Origin: MnTg04 sp036443455
GTDB lineage: Bacteria; Pseudomonadota; Gammaproteobacteria; Steroidobacterales; MnTg04
DNA: 5,242 nucleotides
Assembly: GCA_036443455.1 (NCBI GenBank)
Contig: JAZFYI010000155.1
Span: 1-5,242, forward strand
Direction of reading: 5' to 3'
Under the pieces are notes generated by a model. The model worked only from the letters and a program-made list of their open reading frames with translations. It was not told where the DNA came from and searched no databases. Position 1 is the first letter of the stretch, and the number at the start of each line of letters is the position of its first letter. A program made the position numbers and the translations under genes. This document shows, in pieces, positions 1 to 5,242 of this stretch.

Positions 1-486
1 CGAGCGGACCGGTGCGGGTCGATCGTGGGCAAACAAGGTTGTCGCATCGGCGCCGTCGCGAAAAATACTTTCCGTCATGCGGTCGTGGAGCAACGGCAAC
101 AACGCGTCGACCTGCGCCGCCGGCAGCGGCTCCCCGGACTGGAGGTAATAAGCGACGCCTCTTTCGATGCGCGACACATTTTCCAGACCACAGATATGGG
201 CGATATCGGTGGCCTTGCTGGACCATGGCGAGATCGTGCCGGTACGCGGCAGCACCACGAGGTACACGCCGGATTCCGAGACCGGCTCGCGCGCGGGCCC
301 ATAGCTGAGGATTTTCTCCAGGACCTCTTGCTGCGCCCGGTCCAGCGGCTTGCTGCTTTCGGCAAAATGCAAATACCGCGCGGCGACGCCCTGTACGCCG
401 GATACCTGTTCCTGGAGCTGGGCAAGCAGTCTTTGAAGCCGGAATCGGGACAGCGCCGTGGCGCCGGGCAACTGGATGATGGCCAT
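1..486 (-). CDS. purL: Phosphoribosylformylglycinamidine synthase, N-terminal part (partial)
   Basis: PurL (FGAM synthase) converts FGAR, glutamine and ATP to FGAM in the fourth step of de novo purine synthesis in the cytoplasm. The minus-strand frame starting at ATG 486-484 is open to the window edge and gives 162 residues of a protein normally about 1,290 long. It opens with MAIIQLPGATALSRFRLQ and carries the PurL N-terminal signature PRTGTISPWSSKATDIAH (about 80-97), then CGLENVSRIERGVAYY (99-114), LHDRMTESIF (133-142) and LFAHDRPAPV (151-160). This is the long, single-chain proteobacterial type; the ATP-binding and glutaminase domains lie outside. An in-frame TAA at 514-516 with no other ATG after it fixes the start. 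No strong Shine-Dalgarno is visible: GAG sits 4-6 bases upstream of ATG and AGGGA about 14 bases upstream. The identification is firm; only the 3' extent is unknown. Confidence 0.96.
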   Translation of the reverse strand, partial: MAIIQLPGATALSRFRLQRLLAQLQEQVSGVQGVAARYLHFAESSKPLDRAQQEVLEKILSYGPAREPVSESGVYLVVLPRTGTISPWSSKATDIAHICGLENVSRIERGVAYYLQSGEPLPAAQVDALLPLLHDRMTESIFRDGADATTLFAHDRPAPVRS

Positions 487-507
487 AGACTCGTCGCGGA
501 TCCCTAG

Positions 508-668
508 CCCGGCTTATTCATGAATCGTCGTGATGATTGCGCAGAGCATTGTTTGCACACGGGATTTTCTGACCGAGCGGAATATCCGTGGGTATTTCCG
601 AGGGAGGAAAATTCCGTGTGCGAACAAGGATCAAGCAAGGGCGCGAGCGCATTCATGAATAATCCGGG
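508..668. mobile_element. 161-bp nested-palindrome, MITE-like element upstream of purL
   Basis: The ends form an inverted repeat: 508-525 reads CCCGGCTTATTCATGAAT and 651-668 reads ATTCATGAATAATCCGGG, 17 of 18 bases complementary (the mismatch is C513 against T663). CTAG lies directly outside both ends (504-507 and 669-672), as a 4-bp target duplication would; because CTAG is palindromic it could also be read as part of the repeat. Inside, a second inverted repeat (549-569 and 607-627) is spaced symmetrically, 23 bases from each outer arm, around a 37-base centre. No ORF lies within, so the element would be non-autonomous. The family is not identified; an IS1380-type relative is only a guess from the look of the ends. 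The alternative is a non-mobile structured leader or a REP/BIME-like repeat. Confidence 0.6.
549..627. repeat. Inner inverted repeat, 21-bp arms, 37-base loop
   Basis: Arms 549-569 (core TTTGCACACGGGATTTTC) and 607-627 (core GAAAATTCCGTGTGCGAA) are reverse complements at 19 of 21 positions. Both exceptions, T554 with G622 and G563 with T613, are G-U pairs if the plus strand is transcribed, giving 21 continuous pairs. In minus-strand RNA they would be A-C mismatches. The loop (570-606) contains a small imperfect dyad, CGGAA at 578-582 with TTCCG at 596-600. Confidence 0.7.
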
Positions 669-699
669 CTAGTGACCTGGCGGTCAGAGTGAGGGGCGA

Positions 700-728
700 A
701 TGATACAGGAGGCTGCGATTCTACAGAA
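700..728 (-). promoter_or_regulatory. Candidate promoter for purL
   Basis: On the minus strand TATCAT (705-700) matches the sigma-70 -10 consensus at 5 of 6 positions. At 17-bp spacing the -35 hexamer is TTCTGT (728-723), a poor match. A second AT-rich hexamer, TAGAAT, lies at 723-718. Transcription from TATCAT would start near 693 and read through the whole 161-bp element, giving purL a leader of about 200 nt. Without the element and one CTAG the leader would be about 40-50 nt, a usual length. The call rests on position and one good hexamer only. Confidence 0.3.
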
Positions 729-752
729 GCTTTGCCATCTCGAGGACTTGGC

Positions 753-1523
753 TCAGCCGACCGACTGCCAGTCCAGCCCGCTTTCCTGGCCGGCGATCAG
801 GATTTCTTCGGTCTCGCACTCGAGTGCGCTGGCCATCGCCATGCTCGCCAGCTCCGGCGTATTGTTGGTATCGCTCAGATGCACGCCCGCCACCCAGCGC
901 AGGCGGGAAGTGTCCACTTCTTTCAACAAGTTCCCGGTCTGCTGATTGTTCAGGTGCCCCAGGCGGCCACCCACTCTTTGCTTCAATCGGTACGGGTAGG
1001 GTCCGCTGCCGAGCATCTCCACATCGTGATTGGCCTCGATGACCAGTGCCGTGCAAGCGGCCAGGGTCTCAACCACGTGCGCTGTGACATGGCCGATATC
1101 GGTCATCACGCCGAGCCGGTCCGATCCATCGTCAAACACGAACTGGCAGGGCTCGCGCGCGTCGTGCGGAACCGGCATCGGTGTAATCTCGAGATCACCC
1201 AGTACCAGGGGCTGGTGCGGATTGATAATTCCCGTTTCCACATCGTCGAGCGCCGGGCAGCCTTGCAAGGTGCCGGCGGTTAGCCAGACCGGGATGTTGA
1301 AGCGCCGCGCCAGGCGAGCGACACCGGAGACATGGTCGCTGTGCTCATGTGTGACCAGGATTGCGGTGATGGTTTCGGGGGCCCGGCCCAGTCTTTCCAG
1401 GCGACGCAGGGTTTCTTTAGTACTGAATCCGCAATCCAGCATCACGCTGGTCCGGCCCGCTTCGATCAGCGCCGAATTGCCCTTGCTGCCGCTTCCGAGA
1501 TAGGCGATCCGGAGGTCGCCCAC
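753..1523 (-). CDS. MBL-fold metallo-hydrolase, YycJ/WalJ-like
   Basis: A 256-residue cytoplasmic metallo-beta-lactamase-fold hydrolase of the YycJ type, single-domain enzymes suspected of acting on nucleic acids; the substrate here is unknown. The N-terminus has the family's YLGSGSKGNSALIEAG (8-23) and LDCGFSTKETLRRLERLG (29-46). The metal-binding motif THEHSDH is at 58-64 (H59, H61, D63, H64). Further candidate ligands are H120 (PVPHD), D142 (TDIGH) and the C-terminal histidines in EANHD (H166), GHLNN (H190) and HLSDTNNTPE (H215). I chose GTG at 1523 because the conserved fold begins immediately there, it follows the upstream DUF1820 stop by one base, and AGGG lies about 8 bases before it. 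An ATG at 1559 or 1652 would only add sequence that reads as an overlap of the DUF1820 gene in another frame. The stop is TGA at 755-753. It is probably translated from the same mRNA as the DUF1820 gene. Confidence 0.9.
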   Translation of the reverse strand: MGDLRIAYLGSGSKGNSALIEAGRTSVMLDCGFSTKETLRRLERLGRAPETITAILVTHEHSDHVSGVARLARRFNIPVWLTAGTLQGCPALDDVETGIINPHQPLVLGDLEITPMPVPHDAREPCQFVFDDGSDRLGVMTDIGHVTAHVVETLAACTALVIEANHDVEMLGSGPYPYRLKQRVGGRLGHLNNQQTGNLLKEVDTSRLRWVAGVHLSDTNNTPELASMAMASALECETEEILIAGQESGLDWQSVG

Positions 1524-1524
1524 T

Positions 1525-1863
1525 TCAGCCCTGTTTCCCTTTGTCGCCGCTCGGCGCATAGACCGGCATCGGGAAATGGGCGATATTTCCCTCGAGTTTG
1601 CTGATCTTGCTGACGCCTTGTTTTTCCACTTCGTCGATCCGGATGACCGCATGCAGCGGGATAAATGTCCGCCTGACCCCCGAAAATTCGTTCTTTATGC
1701 GTTCCTCGGATGGATCCACGACGACCGTGGTCCGCTCGCCAAAAACCAGCTTCTCGACTTCCAGAAAACCGAATAACTCGCCCTGGCGGACGCTGCGGGC
1801 AAAAATCTCGTAGACCTTGCCCTGGTTCATGAACTGAATCTTGTAAATATGCTTGGATGACAT
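1525..1863 (-). CDS. DUF1820 family protein
   Basis: A 112-residue protein of unknown function recognised as DUF1820. Family-like segments are HIYKIQFMNQGKVYEIFAR (5-23), GELFGFLEVEKLVFGE (28-43), VVVDPSEERIKNEF (47-60) and RRTFIPLHAVIRIDEVEKQG (64-83). It has no signal peptide or membrane segment and should be cytoplasmic. The C-terminus (about 101-112, rich in G and K) is likely unstructured. ATG at 1863-1861 is preferred; the adjacent in-frame TTG (1866-1864) would add one residue. A modest AGGCGA lies upstream at about the right distance. Its TGA stop (1527-1525) is one base from the GTG of the MBL-fold gene, which suggests an operon with translational coupling. No function should be inferred beyond the family name. 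Confidence 0.9.
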   Translation of the reverse strand: MSSKHIYKIQFMNQGKVYEIFARSVRQGELFGFLEVEKLVFGERTTVVVDPSEERIKNEFSGVRRTFIPLHAVIRIDEVEKQGVSKISKLEGNIAHFPMPVYAPSGDKGKQG

Positions 1864-2017
1864 CAAAAATCGCCTGTTTTCGGTGATTTACAGGGTAACA
1901 CATGGACTGGTTCACAGAATCGACAAGCGAATGTTGCAAACTGTTGAGCAACGGGCCTCGATACACTAAATTGGCAAACAGGATATTTTGTTAAATTAGG
2001 AATCTTGCGGACTCCCT
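1864..2017. promoter_or_regulatory. Divergent intergenic region (DUF1820 / tagH-like)
   Basis: This 154-bp AT-richer gap separates two divergently read genes and must hold both their promoters. For the plus-strand gene, TTGGCA (1971-1976) could be a -35, but the downstream AT-rich hexamers (TATTTT 1984-1989, TTAAAT 1991-1996) are badly spaced. For the minus strand, TTGTCG (rev. comp. of about 1919-1924) has only weak -10 partners. A dyad, GTTGC at 1933-1937 and GCAAC at 1948-1952 with 10 bases between, lies mid-region and could be an operator or chance. No exact promoter is called. Confidence 0.4.
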
Positions 2018-3463
2018 ATGCCAATGACTTTGCGCATTTTGGCCGGCCCCGGCAATCTTCTCGAAACGGAGACTACAAAAGTCTTTGAAGAAGACGGCGG
2101 CACGATCGGCCGTGCACCAAGCTGTGACTGGAATCTTCCGGATCCGGAGAATTTCGTGTCCGGCAATCATGCCAGCGTGATATGGCAAGACGGCGAGTTC
2201 TTCCTGATCGACACCAGTTCCAACGGCACTTATGTCAACAACATGCCGGATCCGATTCCATCCGGAAAACCGCTGTTATTGACTCATGAAGACCAGTTCG
2301 GGATCGGCAATTACAAGATCGAAGTCAGCCTGGATCCGAAAGACGCGGAAAGAGCCAAGGACTGCTCTTTCGACATCTCGACAATCCTGGTCGAGGACAA
2401 GGCTTTCAAGAAACAGCAACTGCCAAAAAGGAAGACGGCGCCGCCGGCGCCAAAGAAAGTCAATCCACTGAAAGCGCCGCTCGAAGATGAAAGCGATGAA
2501 GACACTGGCTCGTGGGCCATGCTGGATATCGACCACCCGGAACCGGACGCCGGGCAAACAGCAGCAAAAGCAAAATCCAAAAAGAAAAAAACCGCGGCAA
2601 AGAAAAATGGCGGACCTGCAGGAATGACCGCTGCGTCCGAAACGGACTTGAGGCACCTGACCCTCGAAAAACCTCCCGAACCGCCAAAGGCAAAAGAGAA
2701 AAAGGGCAAGAAAAAAGACAGCAAACCCGATTTCACGAAAACGCAGCGAGCGGAAATGGAAAACGCGCTGGCCACAACGAAACAGGAAAGCAAGCGCGAC
2801 TCGGTCTCGATCACGAGCACGAATAAGGCGCCGCAGATGCTCCCGCCCATGGCGAGCAACCACCAGATGTTCGCAGCGTTTCTCAAGGGCCTCGGGGTAG
2901 ACGCGGACGCGCTGCCAAACCGCCCGCCGGAAGATTTGATCGAAGATGTAGGCCGGGTGTTCGGCGAGTTGCTCGGTGGCCTGCAAACCTTGATGCAAAG
3001 CCGCTCCTTGCTAAAGGACCGGCTCAAGTTGGGCCAGACCATGATGAAACCCAATTCCAATAATCCAATCAAGTTCTCGGCAGGCATGGATGACGCCTTG
3101 CCCAGGCTGCTATCGGGCAAACGCAGCGCCTACAAAGCCTCGGTAGAGGCGATCCGTGAATGCTATTTCGACGTCAACGCCGACATGGAAGCCATGAACG
3201 AAGCCATGCACAGGGCGCTGTCCGAATATCTGAAGATGTTTGACCCGGTCAACCTGCAGGAACAGTTCGAGCACGTCATGGGTAAGAGCAAATTCCTCGG
3301 CGGCAACAAGAAGCGTTACTGGGACTTATACGCCGACCGTTATGCGACCATCGTCCAGCACGCAGAAGGCCGGATGCCCGAAGGCTTTTCCAACGAATTC
3401 GTCAAAGCCTTCGAAAACTCGCTGTCCAAGCGCAAATTCAAGAAAGGAAACGGCAAGGACTAA
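2018..3463 (+). CDS. tagH: Type VI secretion-associated FHA domain protein, TagH-like
   Basis: A 481-residue cytoplasmic protein. Residues about 5-105 form an FHA domain, a phosphothreonine-binding module, with GR at 31-32, S48 and H51 of the S-x-x-H motif (SGNHA), and SSNGTYVNN (67-75) including N69. Residues about 130-265 are a lysine/proline/acid-rich linker with runs such as KSKKKKTAAKK (186-196). Residues about 282-470 match the TagH/ImpI/VasC C-terminal domain: FAAFLKGLGVDADALP, a helix LQTLMQSRSLLKDRLKLGQT (322-341), NNPIKFS (348-354), FDPVNLQEQFE (408-418) and KKRYWDLYADRYATI (431-445). In known systems TagH acts with kinase/phosphatase control of type VI secretion. ATG 2018 is used; the third codon (2024) is also ATG. 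The Shine-Dalgarno is weak (GCGGA six bases upstream). No other secretion gene is in the window, so its role here is inferred from domains alone. Confidence 0.88.
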   Translation: MPMTLRILAGPGNLLETETTKVFEEDGGTIGRAPSCDWNLPDPENFVSGNHASVIWQDGEFFLIDTSSNGTYVNNMPDPIPSGKPLLLTHEDQFGIGNYKIEVSLDPKDAERAKDCSFDISTILVEDKAFKKQQLPKRKTAPPAPKKVNPLKAPLEDESDEDTGSWAMLDIDHPEPDAGQTAAKAKSKKKKTAAKKNGGPAGMTAASETDLRHLTLEKPPEPPKAKEKKGKKKDSKPDFTKTQRAEMENALATTKQESKRDSVSITSTNKAPQMLPPMASNHQMFAAFLKGLGVDADALPNRPPEDLIEDVGRVFGELLGGLQTLMQSRSLLKDRLKLGQTMMKPNSNNPIKFSAGMDDALPRLLSGKRSAYKASVEAIRECYFDVNADMEAMNEAMHRALSEYLKMFDPVNLQEQFEHVMGKSKFLGGNKKRYWDLYADRYATIVQHAEGRMPEGFSNEFVKAFENSLSKRKFKKGNGKD

Positions 3464-3477
3464 GGCGTATCCGGGTC

Positions 3478-3492
3478 GCGCTGAAAGAGCGC
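3478..3492. terminator. Weak hairpin between convergent genes
   Basis: GCGCT (3478-3482) and AGCGC (3488-3492) can pair around a GAAAG loop in the 45-bp gap between the convergent stop codons at 3463 and 3509. The stem is short and no T-run follows on either strand, so it is at best a weak bidirectional terminator. Nothing else in this gap stands out. Confidence 0.22.
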
Positions 3493-3508
3493 TGGTAGCA
3501 GTTTCCGC

Positions 3509-5242
3509 TCAATCGCCCGCGAGATTCAAACGTTTGAGTATCGCCTGGATTCGCGGGTCGTCGCGCACGGCGTCAAAGTCCGCTGAATTGAGATATCCCA
3601 ATTCAGGAACATCTTCATCGACATATTGCTCGATCAACGAGATCGCTTGCTCATGCGCGCCGAGCTGTACCAGGCTGAACGGCTTGTTGTAGAGGAAATG
3701 CGGCATCTCGACATCCGCCAGCAGCGCTTCCACCGCTGATGGCGCCAGCGCCGGGTCGCGCAGTGCGGCGACATAAGCGGCATTAAGCCCAGGATCGACA
3801 CCCTCGAGATCATCCGCCCGCCGCATGGCCTCTTCGGCCTCGCCCCACTGCTCGAGATCGATCAGGCCCTGGGCCAAACTGTAGTAATTGATCGCCCAGT
3901 CAGGCATCAACTCGACCGCCTGGCGCAAAATCGGCAGGGCTTTTTCATACTGGCCGGCCAGGTGCAATGTGTAGGCGTAATTGTTCAGTATGATCACCGA
4001 CAGCGAATCCAGCTCCATGGCAAGCCGGTATTGCTCGAGGGCTTCATCGATGCGTCCGACATTTGACAACAAGCCGCCATACCACTGCCGCGCGGTCGGG
4101 TAACGCGGATTGAGCTCGATGGCCCGCTGGAAATCCCGCTCGGACCCCTGCCAGTCGTAATGCCATTCGTTGCGCAAATACGCCCTGGCGACATTGGCCT
4201 CGGCCAGATCGGGATCGATGCGCATCGCGGTATCGACCGCTTGTTGCACTTTTGGAAACCAGTCGGCTTTGGTCCCGCCATCGTAACCCGGCATCAGCAC
4301 ATAGGTCATGGCCAGCATCGCATACGCCTGGCCATACTCAGGATCGAGCTCGAACGCCTGCTTGAAATACTCCTCCGCTTTGACAAAATCCGCGACCGTG
4401 CGGCGATTCCAGAAAAACAATCCCCGCAGGTAGCTGGCATAGGCTTTGGCATTGGTGGTACCGACACCACCACCGGCGCCGGCCTGCTCCTCGACCGACA
4501 ATGTCACTTTCAGCGCCTTGACGATAGCCGATGATATTTCCTGCTGGATCGCGAAAATATCGTCTAGCTCACGCTCATAGGTAGCCGACCACAGGTGGTA
4601 ACCATCGCTGGCATTGATCAACTGCGCGGTAATCCGCACGCGATTGCCCGCCTTGCGCACGCTGCCTTCGAGGATGTTTTTCACATTCAATCGCTCGCCG
4701 ATTTCCCGCAGGTCCATGTCCTTGCCTTTGAAAGCGAAAGACGAGGTGCGACCCGCAACGCGCAATGCATCGATTCGCGCGAGATCGTTGAGCAGTTCCT
4801 CGGCCAGCCCATCGGAAAAGTATTCGTTGGCCGGGTCATCGCTCATGTTGACGAACGGCAGCACCGCGATCGATGCGGGCGATGCCTCCACGCCGGCGCC
4901 CTGCTCCACTTCCGTGCCGGTTTGTCCGGCGGACTTCCCGTTACGATTTACAATGTTGCTTGCGCCAAGCACGACCAGGGCGACGACCAGCAGGATGATG
5001 GTTATCAGGTCCAGCTTGCGTGCCGTCAGTTGAGTCACCGAGACACTGCGGTCGACATTTTTTTCCAGCTTGACGCCTTCGGCGGTGAGTTCGAACACCC
5101 AGGCGAAGATCAGCGCCAGCGGGAACCCCATGCCCAGCATAATGACAACCAGGCGGCCGCCCCACTCAGGGATGTTGAACATCGGGAAAAGAATGTCGGA
5201 CAACTGGATCAGCACCCAGCAGAACACCAGGTACATCACCGC
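3509..5242 (-). CDS. Membrane-anchored FlgO/TolB-like and TPR-repeat protein (partial at N-terminus)
   Basis: 577 residues are visible, and the frame stays open to the window edge. The GTG/ATG codons at 5239-5234 are probably internal, because relatives have about 10-20 or more residues (sometimes a cyclase or DNA-binding domain) before this point. Numbering from the GTG at 5239: hydrophobic segments at about 2-20, 29-50 and 76-95, with the family-typical WVFELTAEGVK at 47-57. A FlgO/TolB-like domain spans about 122-245: SIAVLPFVNMSDDPANEYFS (123-142), DGLAEELLNDLARI (143-156), ILEGSVRKAGNRVRITAQLI (189-208), and DGYHLWSATYERELDDIFAIQ (212-232). TPR-like helical repeats run from about 266 to 480, including EYFKQAFELDPEYGQAYAML, RDFQRAIELNPRYPTA and EKALPILRQAVELMP. 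The soluble part is probably periplasmic, though topology depends on the missing N-terminus. Likely role: a signalling or scaffold protein; the exact function is unknown. Stop TGA at 3511-3509. Confidence 0.88.
   Translation of the reverse strand, partial: AVMYLVFCWVLIQLSDILFPMFNIPEWGGRLVVIMLGMGFPLALIFAWVFELTAEGVKLEKNVDRSVSVTQLTARKLDLITIILLVVALVVLGASNIVNRNGKSAGQTGTEVEQGAGVEASPASIAVLPFVNMSDDPANEYFSDGLAEELLNDLARIDALRVAGRTSSFAFKGKDMDLREIGERLNVKNILEGSVRKAGNRVRITAQLINASDGYHLWSATYERELDDIFAIQQEISSAIVKALKVTLSVEEQAGAGGGVGTTNAKAYASYLRGLFFWNRRTVADFVKAEEYFKQAFELDPEYGQAYAMLAMTYVLMPGYDGGTKADWFPKVQQAVDTAMRIDPDLAEANVARAYLRNEWHYDWQGSERDFQRAIELNPRYPTARQWYGGLLSNVGRIDEALEQYRLAMELDSLSVIILNNYAYTLHLAGQYEKALPILRQAVELMPDWAINYYSLAQGLIDLEQWGEAEEAMRRADDLEGVDPGLNAAYVAALRDPALAPSAVEALLADVEMPHFLYNKPFSLVQLGAHEQAISLIEQYVDEDVPELGYLNSADFDAVRDDPRIQAILKRLNLAGD

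Noticed and set aside
25..507. 160-codon plus-strand ORF over the purL region
   Set aside because: The opposite strand encodes unmistakable PurL N-terminal motifs; this frame resembles no known protein and is an antisense shadow.
673..752. Possible small gene or RNA between the MBL-fold stop and the element
   Set aside because: Minus-strand ATGGCAAAGCTTCTGTAG is a 5-codon frame only, and no tRNA-like fold was seen. The stretch reads better as the purL promoter region.
1524..1652. N-terminal extension of the MBL-fold gene to ATG 1652
   Set aside because: The extra 43 residues are low-complexity and basic, lie wholly inside the DUF1820 gene in another frame, and precede the conserved start of the fold.
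2276..3120. Two long minus-strand ORFs (240 and 269 codons) antisense to the tagH-like gene
   Set aside because: Their composition (phenylalanine and serine runs) is the mirror of the lysine-rich linker codons on the plus strand. No start signal or family motif was seen.
4160..4534. 124-codon plus-strand ORF inside the TPR gene
   Set aside because: It is antisense to well-formed TPR repeats and shows no recognisable motif.
1..5242. CRISPR array, tRNA or rRNA genes, complete insertion sequence
   Set aside because: No regularly spaced direct repeats, RNA gene signatures or transposase motifs were seen on either strand.

Overview
The window (about 56% G+C by eye) looks like chromosomal DNA from a gammaproteobacterium. 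The grounds are the long single-chain PurL N-terminus, a DUF1820 protein (a family mainly known from gammaproteobacteria), a YycJ-type metallo-hydrolase, and a membrane-anchored FlgO/TolB-like plus TPR protein of the kind common in environmental gammaproteobacteria. The species cannot be named from the sequence. All assignments rest on motif recognition by eye; no database search was run.

Layout, left to right. Positions 1-486 (minus) hold the first 162 residues of purL (FGAM synthase, purine biosynthesis), cut by the window edge. Positions 487-752 are non-coding. This gap carries a symmetric 161-bp element (508-668) with 18-bp terminal inverted repeats, a second nested 21-bp inverted repeat, and a CTAG on each side, and it sits only 21 bp upstream of the purL start codon. 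Next, on the minus strand and one base apart, are a YycJ-like MBL-fold hydrolase (753-1523, GTG start) and a DUF1820 gene (1525-1863), which read as a two-gene unit pointing towards purL. A 154-bp divergent intergenic region (1864-2017) follows. On the plus strand, 2018-3463 encodes a TagH-like protein: FHA domain, lysine-rich linker and type VI secretion FHA-associated C-terminal domain. It converges, 45 bp apart, on a minus-strand gene (3509 to beyond 5242) for a membrane protein with a FlgO/TolB-like domain and TPR repeats, whose N-terminus lies outside the window.

The genes do not form one pathway. purL is housekeeping, and the DUF1820/MBL pair may be co-transcribed with each other and possibly read towards purL. 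TagH is a type VI secretion accessory protein with no other secretion gene in the window, so it is an orphan at this scale. The two observations most worth a second look are the nested palindromic element in the purL leader and the isolated tagH-like gene.
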